From: Streptomyces taklimakanensis
GTDB taxonomy: Bacteria; Actinomycetota; Actinomycetes; Streptomycetales; Streptomycetaceae
NCBI RefSeq assembly: GCF_009709575.1
Contig: NZ_WIXO01000002.1
Coordinates: forward strand, 1-64,000
Reading direction: 5' to 3'
DNA length: 64,000 nucleotides
Below, in pieces: positions 50,124 through 57,098 of this stretch. The position numbers were made by a program, and so were the translations under genes. The notes below the pieces were generated by a model, which made no database searches, was not told where the DNA came from, and saw only the letters and a program-made list of their open reading frames with translations. Every line of letters starts with the position of its first letter. Position 1 is the first letter of the stretch.

Positions 50124-50873
50124 TCACACGAGTTCCTTCAGCGGGCGGCCGGCGGTGCGGTTGAGCCACCACTGCACGGCGATGAGGTTGATGACCCAGC
50201 CCAGCCACGGCGCGGTGCCCACCACCTGCGCCCACACCCACTGGCTCTGCACGTGGAGGGTTTCGAGCACCACGACGAAGACGCGGCCCCACACGATGTT
50301 GATGGCGAACGCGAAGCTGTAGAGCATCCACATCCGGTGGGAGACGAACCTGCCCTGGACGGCGCGCACGAAGCCCATCACCGTGGTGACCAGCCACAGC
50401 ACACCGCCGAGGGTGGTGCCGACCGAGGGCCCCATCGACAGCGGGGTGATCAGGAAGGCGAGGATCGCGGAGGGCAGGGCGCCGGCGAAGACGTAGAGCC
50501 GTCCGGACCAGCGGTGCACGGCCGGGTGCCGGCGGCGCAGCCGGGGCCACAGCTGTGGGACGACCGTCAGCAGCGCGATCGTCCCCGTGGCGATGTGGGC
50601 GACCAGCAGCGGGTAGTGCTGCGCGGCGTCGGGCCGGATGGGGATCAGCGACGCCTCCGGGTCCAGGCCCAGGTACGGCGGCCACACGTGGACGAGGAAC
50701 GCCAGGACCACGACGGCCAACGGGATCACCCACGGGCGCCGCCACCAGGCGGTGGCGGCCGGGGCGGCGGAGTCGGGGACGGCGGCCCCCGACACGTCGG
50801 GGAGCGCCCCCCGGGGCGCCCCGGCGGCCGGGGCGGGTTCGGTGCGGGGGGCGGTTTCCAGGTTCTGCGCCAC
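50124..50873 (-). CDS. DUF2306-type integral membrane protein
   Basis: 249 residues from GTG 50873 with AGGAGG upstream. A hydrophilic Pro/Ala-rich N-terminus (about 50 residues) is followed by six to seven membrane helices (first WVIPLAVVVLAFLVHVWPPY, later HIATGTIALLTVVPQLWP and MLYSFAFAINIVWGRVFVVVLE). The HYPLLVAHIATG, RHPAVHRWSGRLYVF and SHRMWMLYSFAFAI motifs, with repeated His, match the DUF2306 family, which is distantly like cytochrome-b561-type proteins. Its function is unknown. It sits between the solute-binding protein and SDR genes and might accept electrons at the membrane or be part of immunity. Confidence 0.78.
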   Translation of the reverse strand: MAQNLETAPRTEPAPAAGAPRGALPDVSGAAVPDSAAPAATAWWRRPWVIPLAVVVLAFLVHVWPPYLGLDPEASLIPIRPDAAQHYPLLVAHIATGTIALLTVVPQLWPRLRRRHPAVHRWSGRLYVFAGALPSAILAFLITPLSMGPSVGTTLGGVLWLVTTVMGFVRAVQGRFVSHRMWMLYSFAFAINIVWGRVFVVVLETLHVQSQWVWAQVVGTAPWLGWVINLIAVQWWLNRTAGRPLKELV

Positions 50874-50927
50874 AGTGTTTCCTCCTGGGAGAGTCCGAAG
50901 CGGTGGGGCGGCCCGGGGCCGGCCCGG

Positions 50928-52289
50928 TCAGCCGACCCTGAACCGGTGCGGTCCGCGCGGCCCGGGCGCGTGCCCGAGGCAGTGGGCGTTGTAGTCGTCG
51001 AGCAGCCGCTGCGCCTCGGCGGTGGCCTGCCCGAACCGCACCGCGGGGTCCGCCCCGGCGGTGAGCACGTCGTGCATCGCCGCCGTCATGGCGTCCTGGA
51101 TCGAGACGAAGTCGCCCAGCAGCGCGCCGCGGGCGGCGACCGAGCGGTCGCCCGCCGCCAGTTGGTCGAGGGCCACCCGGTGGTGCGGGTTCTCGTCGAA
51201 CCATCCCTCGTCCTCCAGCAGGGCCCGTGCCGACTCGGTGACCGGGACGAACCCGCTGGTCTTGTGACGGGTCGCGGCGTTCCCGGGCGTCAGGAAGGTC
51301 AGGAGGAAGGCCAGCGCGGCGTCGAGGGCTGCGGGCTCCAGGCCGGCGGTCAGCCACAGCGAGTCCCCGCCGATGACGTTGCCCGCGTACGGGACGCCGC
51401 CCGGGCGCGGCATCGGGGCGGCCTCGACGGCGAACCCCGCGTCGAGCCCCGACCGGACCATGCGGTCGGCCTCCACCGAGGTGCTGAGCACCATGGCGAC
51501 CCGCTGCTCGGCGAAGGCTCGGTGGTTGAGCTCCCACGCCGGGTAGGTGTCGTCGCCGGCCGACCGCAGGCCCGTGTAGTGGTAGTGGCCGGCCACGTGC
51601 AGCTCCTGCCACCACCGGGCGAAGCGGAGCATCGCGGGCGAGTCCAGCCCGACGGTGCCGGCGCGGCCGGCGCGGCCGTTGTCCGGGTCGGCGAGCAGGG
51701 CGCCCTGCTGGGCGACCGCCTGCTGGAACAGCCAGCCGTGGTTGGGCCAGGTGATGCCGTGGGCGGGGCCGGAGCCGAGCCGCGCGACGGCCTCGCAGGC
51801 CGCGGTGACCTCCTCCCAGGTGCGGGGGATCCGGTCCACCCCCGCGGCCTCCAGCAGCGTGGTGTTGGCGTACAGCAGCGTCGTCGAGGTCAGCGGCGGC
51901 AGGGCGAACAGCCCGTCGTCGCCGAACGTGTAGTAGTCGCGGGCGGCCGTCACCAGGTCGTCGAGCCGCACCGGCACGCCCAGGATCTCCTCGCGGCCGG
52001 CGATGGCCCGCTCCACGGAGGTGAACAGCGGTGAGCCGTCGGCGGCCCGCAGGTCCCTGGCCAGTTGGGTGGAGGTGTAGAAGTTCTGCACGATGGCCGG
52101 CGGGCGTCCCTCGCGCGCGGCGCGGGCGACCTCCTCCGGCAGCCGCAGGTGGTCGATCCCGCGGACCTCCACCCGCACCCCGGGGTGCGTCCGGCCGAAC
52201 TCCTCGGCCAGCTTCCTGGTCTCGCTCAGGAAGAGCGGAACGACCGGGTAGTCGTTGAGCCAGACGTCCAGGACGACCTCGTCGGTCAT
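50928..52289 (-). CDS. Extracellular-solute-binding-like protein without signal peptide
   Basis: 453 residues, ATG at 52289. The fold is that of ABC-type sugar-binding proteins: VVLDVWLNDYPVVPLFLSE, EEFGRTHPGVRVEVRGIDH, LFALPPLTSTTLLYANTTLLEAAGVDRIPRTWEEVTAACEAVA, and AALAFLLTFLTPGNAATRHKTSGFVPV. All such proteins are normally lipoproteins or exported. Here the protein begins directly with the first beta-strand; neither a hydrophobic signal nor a lipobox Cys is present, even using the next upstream ATG. No permease or ATPase gene is near. It may be a cytosolic binding protein for an intermediate or for the finished chromophore (inference). Confidence 0.85.
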   Translation of the reverse strand: MTDEVVLDVWLNDYPVVPLFLSETRKLAEEFGRTHPGVRVEVRGIDHLRLPEEVARAAREGRPPAIVQNFYTSTQLARDLRAADGSPLFTSVERAIAGREEILGVPVRLDDLVTAARDYYTFGDDGLFALPPLTSTTLLYANTTLLEAAGVDRIPRTWEEVTAACEAVARLGSGPAHGITWPNHGWLFQQAVAQQGALLADPDNGRAGRAGTVGLDSPAMLRFARWWQELHVAGHYHYTGLRSAGDDTYPAWELNHRAFAEQRVAMVLSTSVEADRMVRSGLDAGFAVEAAPMPRPGGVPYAGNVIGGDSLWLTAGLEPAALDAALAFLLTFLTPGNAATRHKTSGFVPVTESARALLEDEGWFDENPHHRVALDQLAAGDRSVAARGALLGDFVSIQDAMTAAMHDVLTAGADPAVRFGQATAEAQRLLDDYNAHCLGHAPGPRGPHRFRVG

Positions 52290-52376
52290 GGGTTTCGGCC
52301 TCCGCTCGGGCATCGGGCAGCTTCGTTCGGCTCCGCAGGACGGGCGCGGCCCATTGTTGGGATCCGGGCGCCGAAG

Positions 52377-52394
52377 CCGCATCTTCCGGAGTGC
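52377..52394 (-). promoter_or_regulatory. Conserved 18-bp motif, copy 4 (divergent promoter)
   Basis: On the minus strand reads GCACTCCGGAAGATGCGG, 88 bp upstream of the solute-binding-protein ATG at 52289. It also lies 93 bp upstream of the divergent HpaB-type gene at 52488, so it could control the beta-tyrosine genes too. Confidence 0.6.
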
Positions 52395-52487
52395 TCTCGG
52401 CAGCGCTTTGGACGCGGCAACCTGGGAGAAGACCCCGCCGCACCGCCGGTGCCAGACTCGGTCCCCTCGGACGAGGAGGGGAAGGCC

Positions 52488-54041
52488 ATGGCTGAGGAGC
52501 GACGCAGGACACGGCCGTTCACGGGTGACGAGTACGTGGAGAGCCTGCGTGACGGCCGCGAGGTCTACATCTACGGGGAGCGGGTCGGGGACGTCACGAC
52601 GCACCCCGCCTTCCGCAACCCGATCCGCATGACCGCGCGGCTCTACGACGCCCTGCACGACCCGGACAGACGGGACGCCCTCACCACCCCGACCGACACC
52701 GGCAGCGACGGCTACACGCACCGGTTCTTCACCACCCCGCGCTCGGTCGAGGACCTCGTGGCCGGCCAGCGGGCCATCGCCGAGTGGTCGCGGATCGGCT
52801 ACGGGTGGATGGGACGCAGCCCCGACTACAAGGCGTCCTTCCTCGGCACGCTCGGCGCCAACGCCGACTTCTACGGCCCCTTCGCGGACAACGCGCGCCG
52901 CTGGTACCGGGAGTCCCAGGAGAAGGTCCTCTACTGGAACCACGCGATCGTGCACCCGCCCGTCGACCGCAGCCTGCCGCCGGACCGGGTCAGGGACGTC
53001 TTCGTCCACGTGGAGGAGGAGACGGACGCCGGACTCGTGGTCAGCGGCGCCAAGGTCGTGGCCACCGGCTCCGCGCTGACCCACTACAACTTCATCGCCC
53101 ACTACGGGCTGCCCGTCAAGGAACGCGAGTTCGCGCTGGTCGCCACCATCCCGATGGACGCTCCCGGGCTGAAGCTGATCTGCCGCGCGTCCTACACCGC
53201 CGCGGCGGCCATGATCGGCAGCCCGTTCGACTACCCCCTGAGCTCCCGGCTCGACGAGAACGACACCATCCTCGTCATGGACCGGGTGCTGGTCCCCTGG
53301 GAGAACGTCTTCATCTACGGGGACCTGGGCAAGGTCCAGATGTTCACCGCCAAGTCCGGCTTCCCCGAGCGCTTCACCTTCCACGGGTGCACGCGCCTGG
53401 CGGTCAAGCTGGAGTTCCTGGCCGGGCTGCTGGCCAAAGCGCTCGAGGTGACCGGCACCGGCGACTTCCGCGGCGTGCAGAGCCGGCTGGGGGAGGTCCT
53501 GGCCTGGCGCAACCTGTTCTGGGGCCTGTCGGACGCCGCGGCCCGCAACCCCGTTCCGTGGCGGAACGGCGCGCTGCTGCCCAACCCGCAGTACGGGATG
53601 GCCTACCGCTGGTTCATGCAGATCGGCTATCCGCGGATCAAGGAGATCATCCAGCAGGACGTGGCCAGCGGACTCGTCTACGTGAACTCCAGCGCCGACG
53701 ACTTCGCCAACCCGAGCATCCGCCCCTACCTGGACAAGTACGTGCGGGGCTCGGGCGGGACGGACGCCGAGGGCCGGGTCAAGCTCATGAAGCTGCTGTG
53801 GGACGCGGTGGGGACCGAGTTCGGCGGTCGCCACGAGCTGTACGAGCGCAACTACGCCGGCAACCACGAGAACACCCGTCTGGAGACGCTGTTCGCACAG
53901 ACCGTCAGCGGACAGCTCGACCAGTACAAGAGCTTCGTCGACGACTGCATGAGCGAGTACGACCTGAACGGCTGGACCGTGCCGGACCTCGACTCGTTCG
54001 ACGAACTCAGAAAGACCGCAAGCGAAGCGCTCAACGCCTGA
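52488..54041 (+). CDS. Flavin-dependent aromatic hydroxylase, HpaB/SgcC type
   Basis: 517 residues from the ATG at 52488, which follows GAGGAGGGGAAGG. It is a 4-hydroxyphenylacetate 3-monooxygenase large subunit homologue: FTGDEYVESLRDGREVYIYGERV, NADFYGPFADNARRWYRESQEK, GAKVVATGSALTHYNFIAHYG, and the flavin-binding RVLVPWENVFIYGD. In C-1027, SgcC uses FADH2 to hydroxylate the 3-position of PCP-bound (chloro-)beta-tyrosine. Being first in the unit with a PCP and condensation enzyme strongly suggests the same job. Reduced flavin should come from the E6 reductase at 20560. Confidence 0.92.
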   Translation: MAEERRRTRPFTGDEYVESLRDGREVYIYGERVGDVTTHPAFRNPIRMTARLYDALHDPDRRDALTTPTDTGSDGYTHRFFTTPRSVEDLVAGQRAIAEWSRIGYGWMGRSPDYKASFLGTLGANADFYGPFADNARRWYRESQEKVLYWNHAIVHPPVDRSLPPDRVRDVFVHVEEETDAGLVVSGAKVVATGSALTHYNFIAHYGLPVKEREFALVATIPMDAPGLKLICRASYTAAAAMIGSPFDYPLSSRLDENDTILVMDRVLVPWENVFIYGDLGKVQMFTAKSGFPERFTFHGCTRLAVKLEFLAGLLAKALEVTGTGDFRGVQSRLGEVLAWRNLFWGLSDAAARNPVPWRNGALLPNPQYGMAYRWFMQIGYPRIKEIIQQDVASGLVYVNSSADDFANPSIRPYLDKYVRGSGGTDAEGRVKLMKLLWDAVGTEFGGRHELYERNYAGNHENTRLETLFAQTVSGQLDQYKSFVDDCMSEYDLNGWTVPDLDSFDELRKTASEALNA

Positions 54042-54052
54042 GGAGGCAAGCC

Positions 54053-54304
54053 GTGACGAACAGTGTCGAGCAGGTCGTCACCCGGATATGGACGGACGTC
54101 CTGCGCCCGGATCCGGGCCGGGAGAACCTGTCCTTCTTCGAGCTCTCCGGCCAGTCGGTCTCGGCCATGCGGATCGTGGCGCGCGTCGAGTCGGAACTGG
54201 GGGTGGAGGTCGACATCAGCGTGCTCTTCGACGACCCGGACCTGGACGCCTTCGTGCGGGCGGTCGCCGAGTCGGCCGGGGACCGGGCGGGCGAGGCGGC
54301 ATGA
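54053..54304 (+). CDS. Stand-alone peptidyl carrier protein (SgcC2-like)
   Basis: 83 residues, GTG with AGGAGG at 54041-54046. A type II carrier: VEQVVTRIWTDVLRPDPGREN, then the phosphopantetheine site FFELSGQSVSAMRI (Ser35) and ELGVEVDISVLFDDPDLDAF. In C-1027, SgcC2 carries beta-tyrosine while it is chlorinated and hydroxylated. The PCP is probably phosphopantetheinylated by a general enzyme, since the PPTase domain of the PKS acts in cis. Gene start and end abut the hydroxylase and condensation genes (ATGA overlap). No adenylation enzyme to load it is found in the window. Confidence 0.93.
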   Translation: MTNSVEQVVTRIWTDVLRPDPGRENLSFFELSGQSVSAMRIVARVESELGVEVDISVLFDDPDLDAFVRAVAESAGDRAGEAA

Positions 54305-55734
54305 CCGTCACCGAGACCCCGCCGGCCGTCGGCGCGCACGGCGACGAGGTGCCCCTCTCGGTCCAACAGGAGTTCCTGTGCCTGTGGGACAAGGGCGACG
54401 ACATGGGCCCGTTCGGGCCCCGGTTCCACATCGTCGACGGCTGGCGCGTGCGCGGCCGGGTGGACACCGCCCTGCTCCGGGCCGCCCTCGACGACGTCGT
54501 GGTGCGGCACGAGGCGTTGCGCACCACCGTGGTGCGGGAGGAGGGCGGGCGCCGGCAGTCGATCCACGATCCCAGCCCGGTGCCCTTGGAGGTGCGCGAC
54601 CTGTCCGGCACCGACCGGGCGGACGAGGAGGCCCGGCACCTGCGTTCCGAGGAACTCCTCAACGAACTCGCCGCCGGCACCGTCGACGTGCGCCGGATGC
54701 CCCTGCTGCGGGCCGTCCTCGGCCGTTTCGACGAGGACGACGCCGTCCTCGCCCTGGTCGCGCACCACACCGCGGTCGACGCCTGGTCGATGCAGGTCCT
54801 CCTGCGCGACCTCGCGGCCCTCTACGCCCGGCGTGCGGGCCAACCGGACATCCCCCTGGAGCCCGCCACCCAGTACCGTGAGTACGCCCTGTGGCAGCGC
54901 TCCCCGGAGGCCCGGGAGGCCGAACGGTCCGCCCGCGCCTTCTGGCGGCGCCGGCTGGAGGGGGCCCGCGCGCTCGCCCTGCCGACCGACCGGCCGCGCT
55001 CGGCGGAGCCGGACTTCTCCACCGCCTGGCACCGCTTCCGCTACGGCGAGCGGCTGAGCGCGGCCACGACGGACCTGGCCCGGCAGACGCGTAGTTCGGC
55101 GTTCATCGTCCTGCTCGCGGCCTTCAACGTGTTCCTGCGCCGCAGGACGGGCGAGACCGACATCGTGGTCCCGACCTTCACGCCGGGCCGCGGCCAGGCC
55201 CGCTTCCAGAACGCGGTGGGGTCGTTCTTCAACTTCCTGCCGCTGCGCACCGACCTCTCCGGCTGCGCCACCTTCCGCGAGGTGGTCCGGCGCACCCGCG
55301 CGGTGTGCCTGGAGGCGTACACCCGGGAGATCCCCCTGGCGCACGTCCTCCAGGAGGCGCCCGCCCTGATGGAGCGGACCGCCGTCGACGGGCTGGCCTC
55401 CTGCGTCTTCCAGGTCATCCAGACCCCGTTCACGATGGCCGGCGAGCGCGTGGGACCGCTGGAGTACTCGGCGATCCGCCGCAAGGTCCTCTCCCAGAGC
55501 GTCGGGTCCGACATCCCCGACGGCATGCTGTTGTGCCTGGAGATCACCTCCTGCGGCGATCTGATCGGGGAGCTCGGCTTCAGCAGCAACCTGTTCGACG
55601 GTTCCACCGCCGAGGCCCTGGTCGCCGGCTTCCGCGAGGTGCTCGGCGAGCTGCTGGCCTCCCCCGACGCCGCTCTCCCCGATTCCCGTCCCCACCCGGG
55701 CACCCACCCGGACATCCATCCGAACCAGGAGTGA
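54301..55734 (+). CDS. Free-standing condensation enzyme (SgcC5-like, ester-forming)
   Basis: 477 residues, ATG overlapping the PCP stop. NRPS condensation fold: LSVQQEFLCLW, RHEALRTTVV, the active-site motif LVAHHTAVDAWSMQVLL (His155-His156-x3-Asp160, then Ala161 rather than the usual Gly), and VVPTFTPGR with VGSFFNFLPLRTDL. In C-1027 the homologous SgcC5 joins PCP-bound beta-tyrosine to an alcohol of the enediyne core. The neighbouring PCP supports this role. The second catalytic His is intact, so the Gly-to-Ala change need not abolish activity. Ester versus amide formation cannot be decided by sequence. Confidence 0.92.
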   Translation: MTVTETPPAVGAHGDEVPLSVQQEFLCLWDKGDDMGPFGPRFHIVDGWRVRGRVDTALLRAALDDVVVRHEALRTTVVREEGGRRQSIHDPSPVPLEVRDLSGTDRADEEARHLRSEELLNELAAGTVDVRRMPLLRAVLGRFDEDDAVLALVAHHTAVDAWSMQVLLRDLAALYARRAGQPDIPLEPATQYREYALWQRSPEAREAERSARAFWRRRLEGARALALPTDRPRSAEPDFSTAWHRFRYGERLSAATTDLARQTRSSAFIVLLAAFNVFLRRRTGETDIVVPTFTPGRGQARFQNAVGSFFNFLPLRTDLSGCATFREVVRRTRAVCLEAYTREIPLAHVLQEAPALMERTAVDGLASCVFQVIQTPFTMAGERVGPLEYSAIRRKVLSQSVGSDIPDGMLLCLEITSCGDLIGELGFSSNLFDGSTAEALVAGFREVLGELLASPDAALPDSRPHPGTHPDIHPNQE

Positions 55735-55740
55735 CGACAC

Positions 55741-56100
55741 GTGAAGTTCCTGCTCATCATGCACATGGACCCGGCCCTGTGGGAGAAGCTCTCCGCCGAG
55801 CAGCAGCAGGAGGTGTTCGACGGGCACGACCGCTTCCAGGAGGTCATCCGCGAGAGCGGCGAGATGGTCGGCACCAAGGCCCTGGACACCGCGGACAGGA
55901 CGGTCACCGTGAAGGTCAGGGACGGGGCCGTCACGACGGCCGAGGGCCCCTACGTGCCGGGGGAGACGTTCCTGTGCGGCTACTACGTCGTCGATGTCGT
56001 CTCCAGGGAGCGGGCCGTGGAGCTGGCGGCGCTGATCCCGGACGCCGGGCACACCGCCGTGGAGGTCCGCGAGGTCGTCCACGACGAGGGCGGCGAGTAG
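55741..56100 (+). CDS. YCII-related (YciI/DGPF) family protein
   Basis: 119 residues, GTG start five bases after the condensation gene stop with a GGAG site inside it. Dimeric ferredoxin-like YCII fold: MKFLLIMHMDPALWE, the GTKALDTADRTVTVKV strand and GPYVPGETFLCGYYVVDV, as in the DGPF-type proteins. Members can dehalogenate or isomerise small rings, or be accessory factors in sigma-factor operons; their role in natural product pathways is rarely known. As the last gene of the beta-tyrosine unit it could help modify the PCP-bound aromatic ring or remove a side product. I cannot assign a substrate. Confidence 0.87.
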   Translation: MKFLLIMHMDPALWEKLSAEQQQEVFDGHDRFQEVIRESGEMVGTKALDTADRTVTVKVRDGAVTTAEGPYVPGETFLCGYYVVDVVSRERAVELAALIPDAGHTAVEVREVVHDEGGE

Positions 56101-56117
56101 CGCGCCCGACGCGCGAA

Positions 56118-56155
56118 GGCCGGGGGCCCACCGCCCGCGCGGTGGGCCCCCGGCC
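56118..56155. terminator. Perfect 17-bp-stem hairpin between convergent genes
   Basis: Arms 56118-56134 and 56139-56155 pair without mismatch around CCGC, between the YCII gene stop (56100) and the convergent methyltransferase stop (56187). Likely bidirectional terminator. Confidence 0.8.
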
Positions 56156-56186
56156 GTTCCGTCCCTCCCCGCGGGGGGACGGCCGG

Positions 56187-57050
56187 TCACTCCCGGCCCG
56201 TGCCCGGCCCCTCCCCGGCCGCCCGGGGCCTGCGCACGGTGACGACGCTGTAGGCGATCCTCTCCCCGCCGGTGGCGAAGAACCGCCCCATGGCCTCCTT
56301 CAGACCCGACACCGCCTCCGGACCGAAGGCGGCGCCGATCCTGTCACGGCCGTGCTCGGCGGCCTCGACGTACTTCGGCCCCATGCCGAAGACCCGCGGA
56401 CCGCACTGGGTGTACTCCTCGACGGCGAAGCCGGTCTCCCGCAGCGCGTCCAGCCACGCCTCCACGGGCTGCAGGTGCGGCAGGGCCAGTTGCTCGGCGA
56501 GGGCGTCGCGCTCCCGCGGCGGCACGCCGGGCGCCAGTGTGTAGTCGGTCATCGTCAGGGCCCCTCCCGGGCGCAGGACGCGGAACAGCTCCGCCAGGGC
56601 CCCGGGCAGGTCGGGCGCGTACTGCAGCGACTCCATGGCCATCACCGCGTCGAACGAGCCGTCCGCGTGGTGGCCGAGCCGGGCGTAGTCGCCGTGCTCG
56701 AAGCGCACCCGGTCCGACAGGCCGCGCGCGGCGGCCTTGCCCGCCCCGGCTTCGGCCTCGAAGCGGCTGACCGTGACGCCGGTGACCCGGGCCCCGGTCT
56801 CCTCGGCGACCAGCAGGGCGGGGCCGCCGGGGCCGCAGCCGGCGTCCAGGACGTGCTGGTCCGCCCGTACGCCCAGCACGTCGACCACCTTGCGGGTCAG
56901 CCGGCGGGACGCCTCGGCCATCGGGGTGCCGTCGTCGGGGCCGTACCAGTAGCCCAGGTGCGCCTGGCCCTCGTTGAAGACGTCGGAGACCGGGGACGAC
57001 CGGTCCCACCGCTCGCCCTCACGGGTCGCTTCCGCTGTCGTTGTGCTCAT
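56187..57050 (-). CDS. SAM-dependent methyltransferase (Erg6/RebM-like class I)
   Basis: 287 residues. Motif I VLDAGCGPGGPALLVAEETGARVTGV at about 66-91, SRFEAEAGAGKAAARG next, motif post-II FDAVMAMESLQYAPDL and motif III LFRVLRPGGALTMTDY. The N-terminal FNEGQAHLGYWYGPDDGTPMAEAS belongs to the sterol/sugar/small-molecule methyltransferases of the RebM and gamma-tocopherol type. It probably O-methylates a tailoring unit of the antibiotic. It lies 48 bp after the P450-ADH fusion gene in the same direction, probably cotranscribed. Confidence 0.9.
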   Translation of the reverse strand: MSTTTAEATREGERWDRSSPVSDVFNEGQAHLGYWYGPDDGTPMAEASRRLTRKVVDVLGVRADQHVLDAGCGPGGPALLVAEETGARVTGVTVSRFEAEAGAGKAAARGLSDRVRFEHGDYARLGHHADGSFDAVMAMESLQYAPDLPGALAELFRVLRPGGALTMTDYTLAPGVPPRERDALAEQLALPHLQPVEAWLDALRETGFAVEEYTQCGPRVFGMGPKYVEAAEHGRDRIGAAFGPEAVSGLKEAMGRFFATGGERIAYSVVTVRRPRAAGEGPGTGRE

Positions 57051-57098
57051 CTCTCCTGCTCCCGGCTGCCGCGGCGGCTGCCTCGGTCGGTGGTCGGA

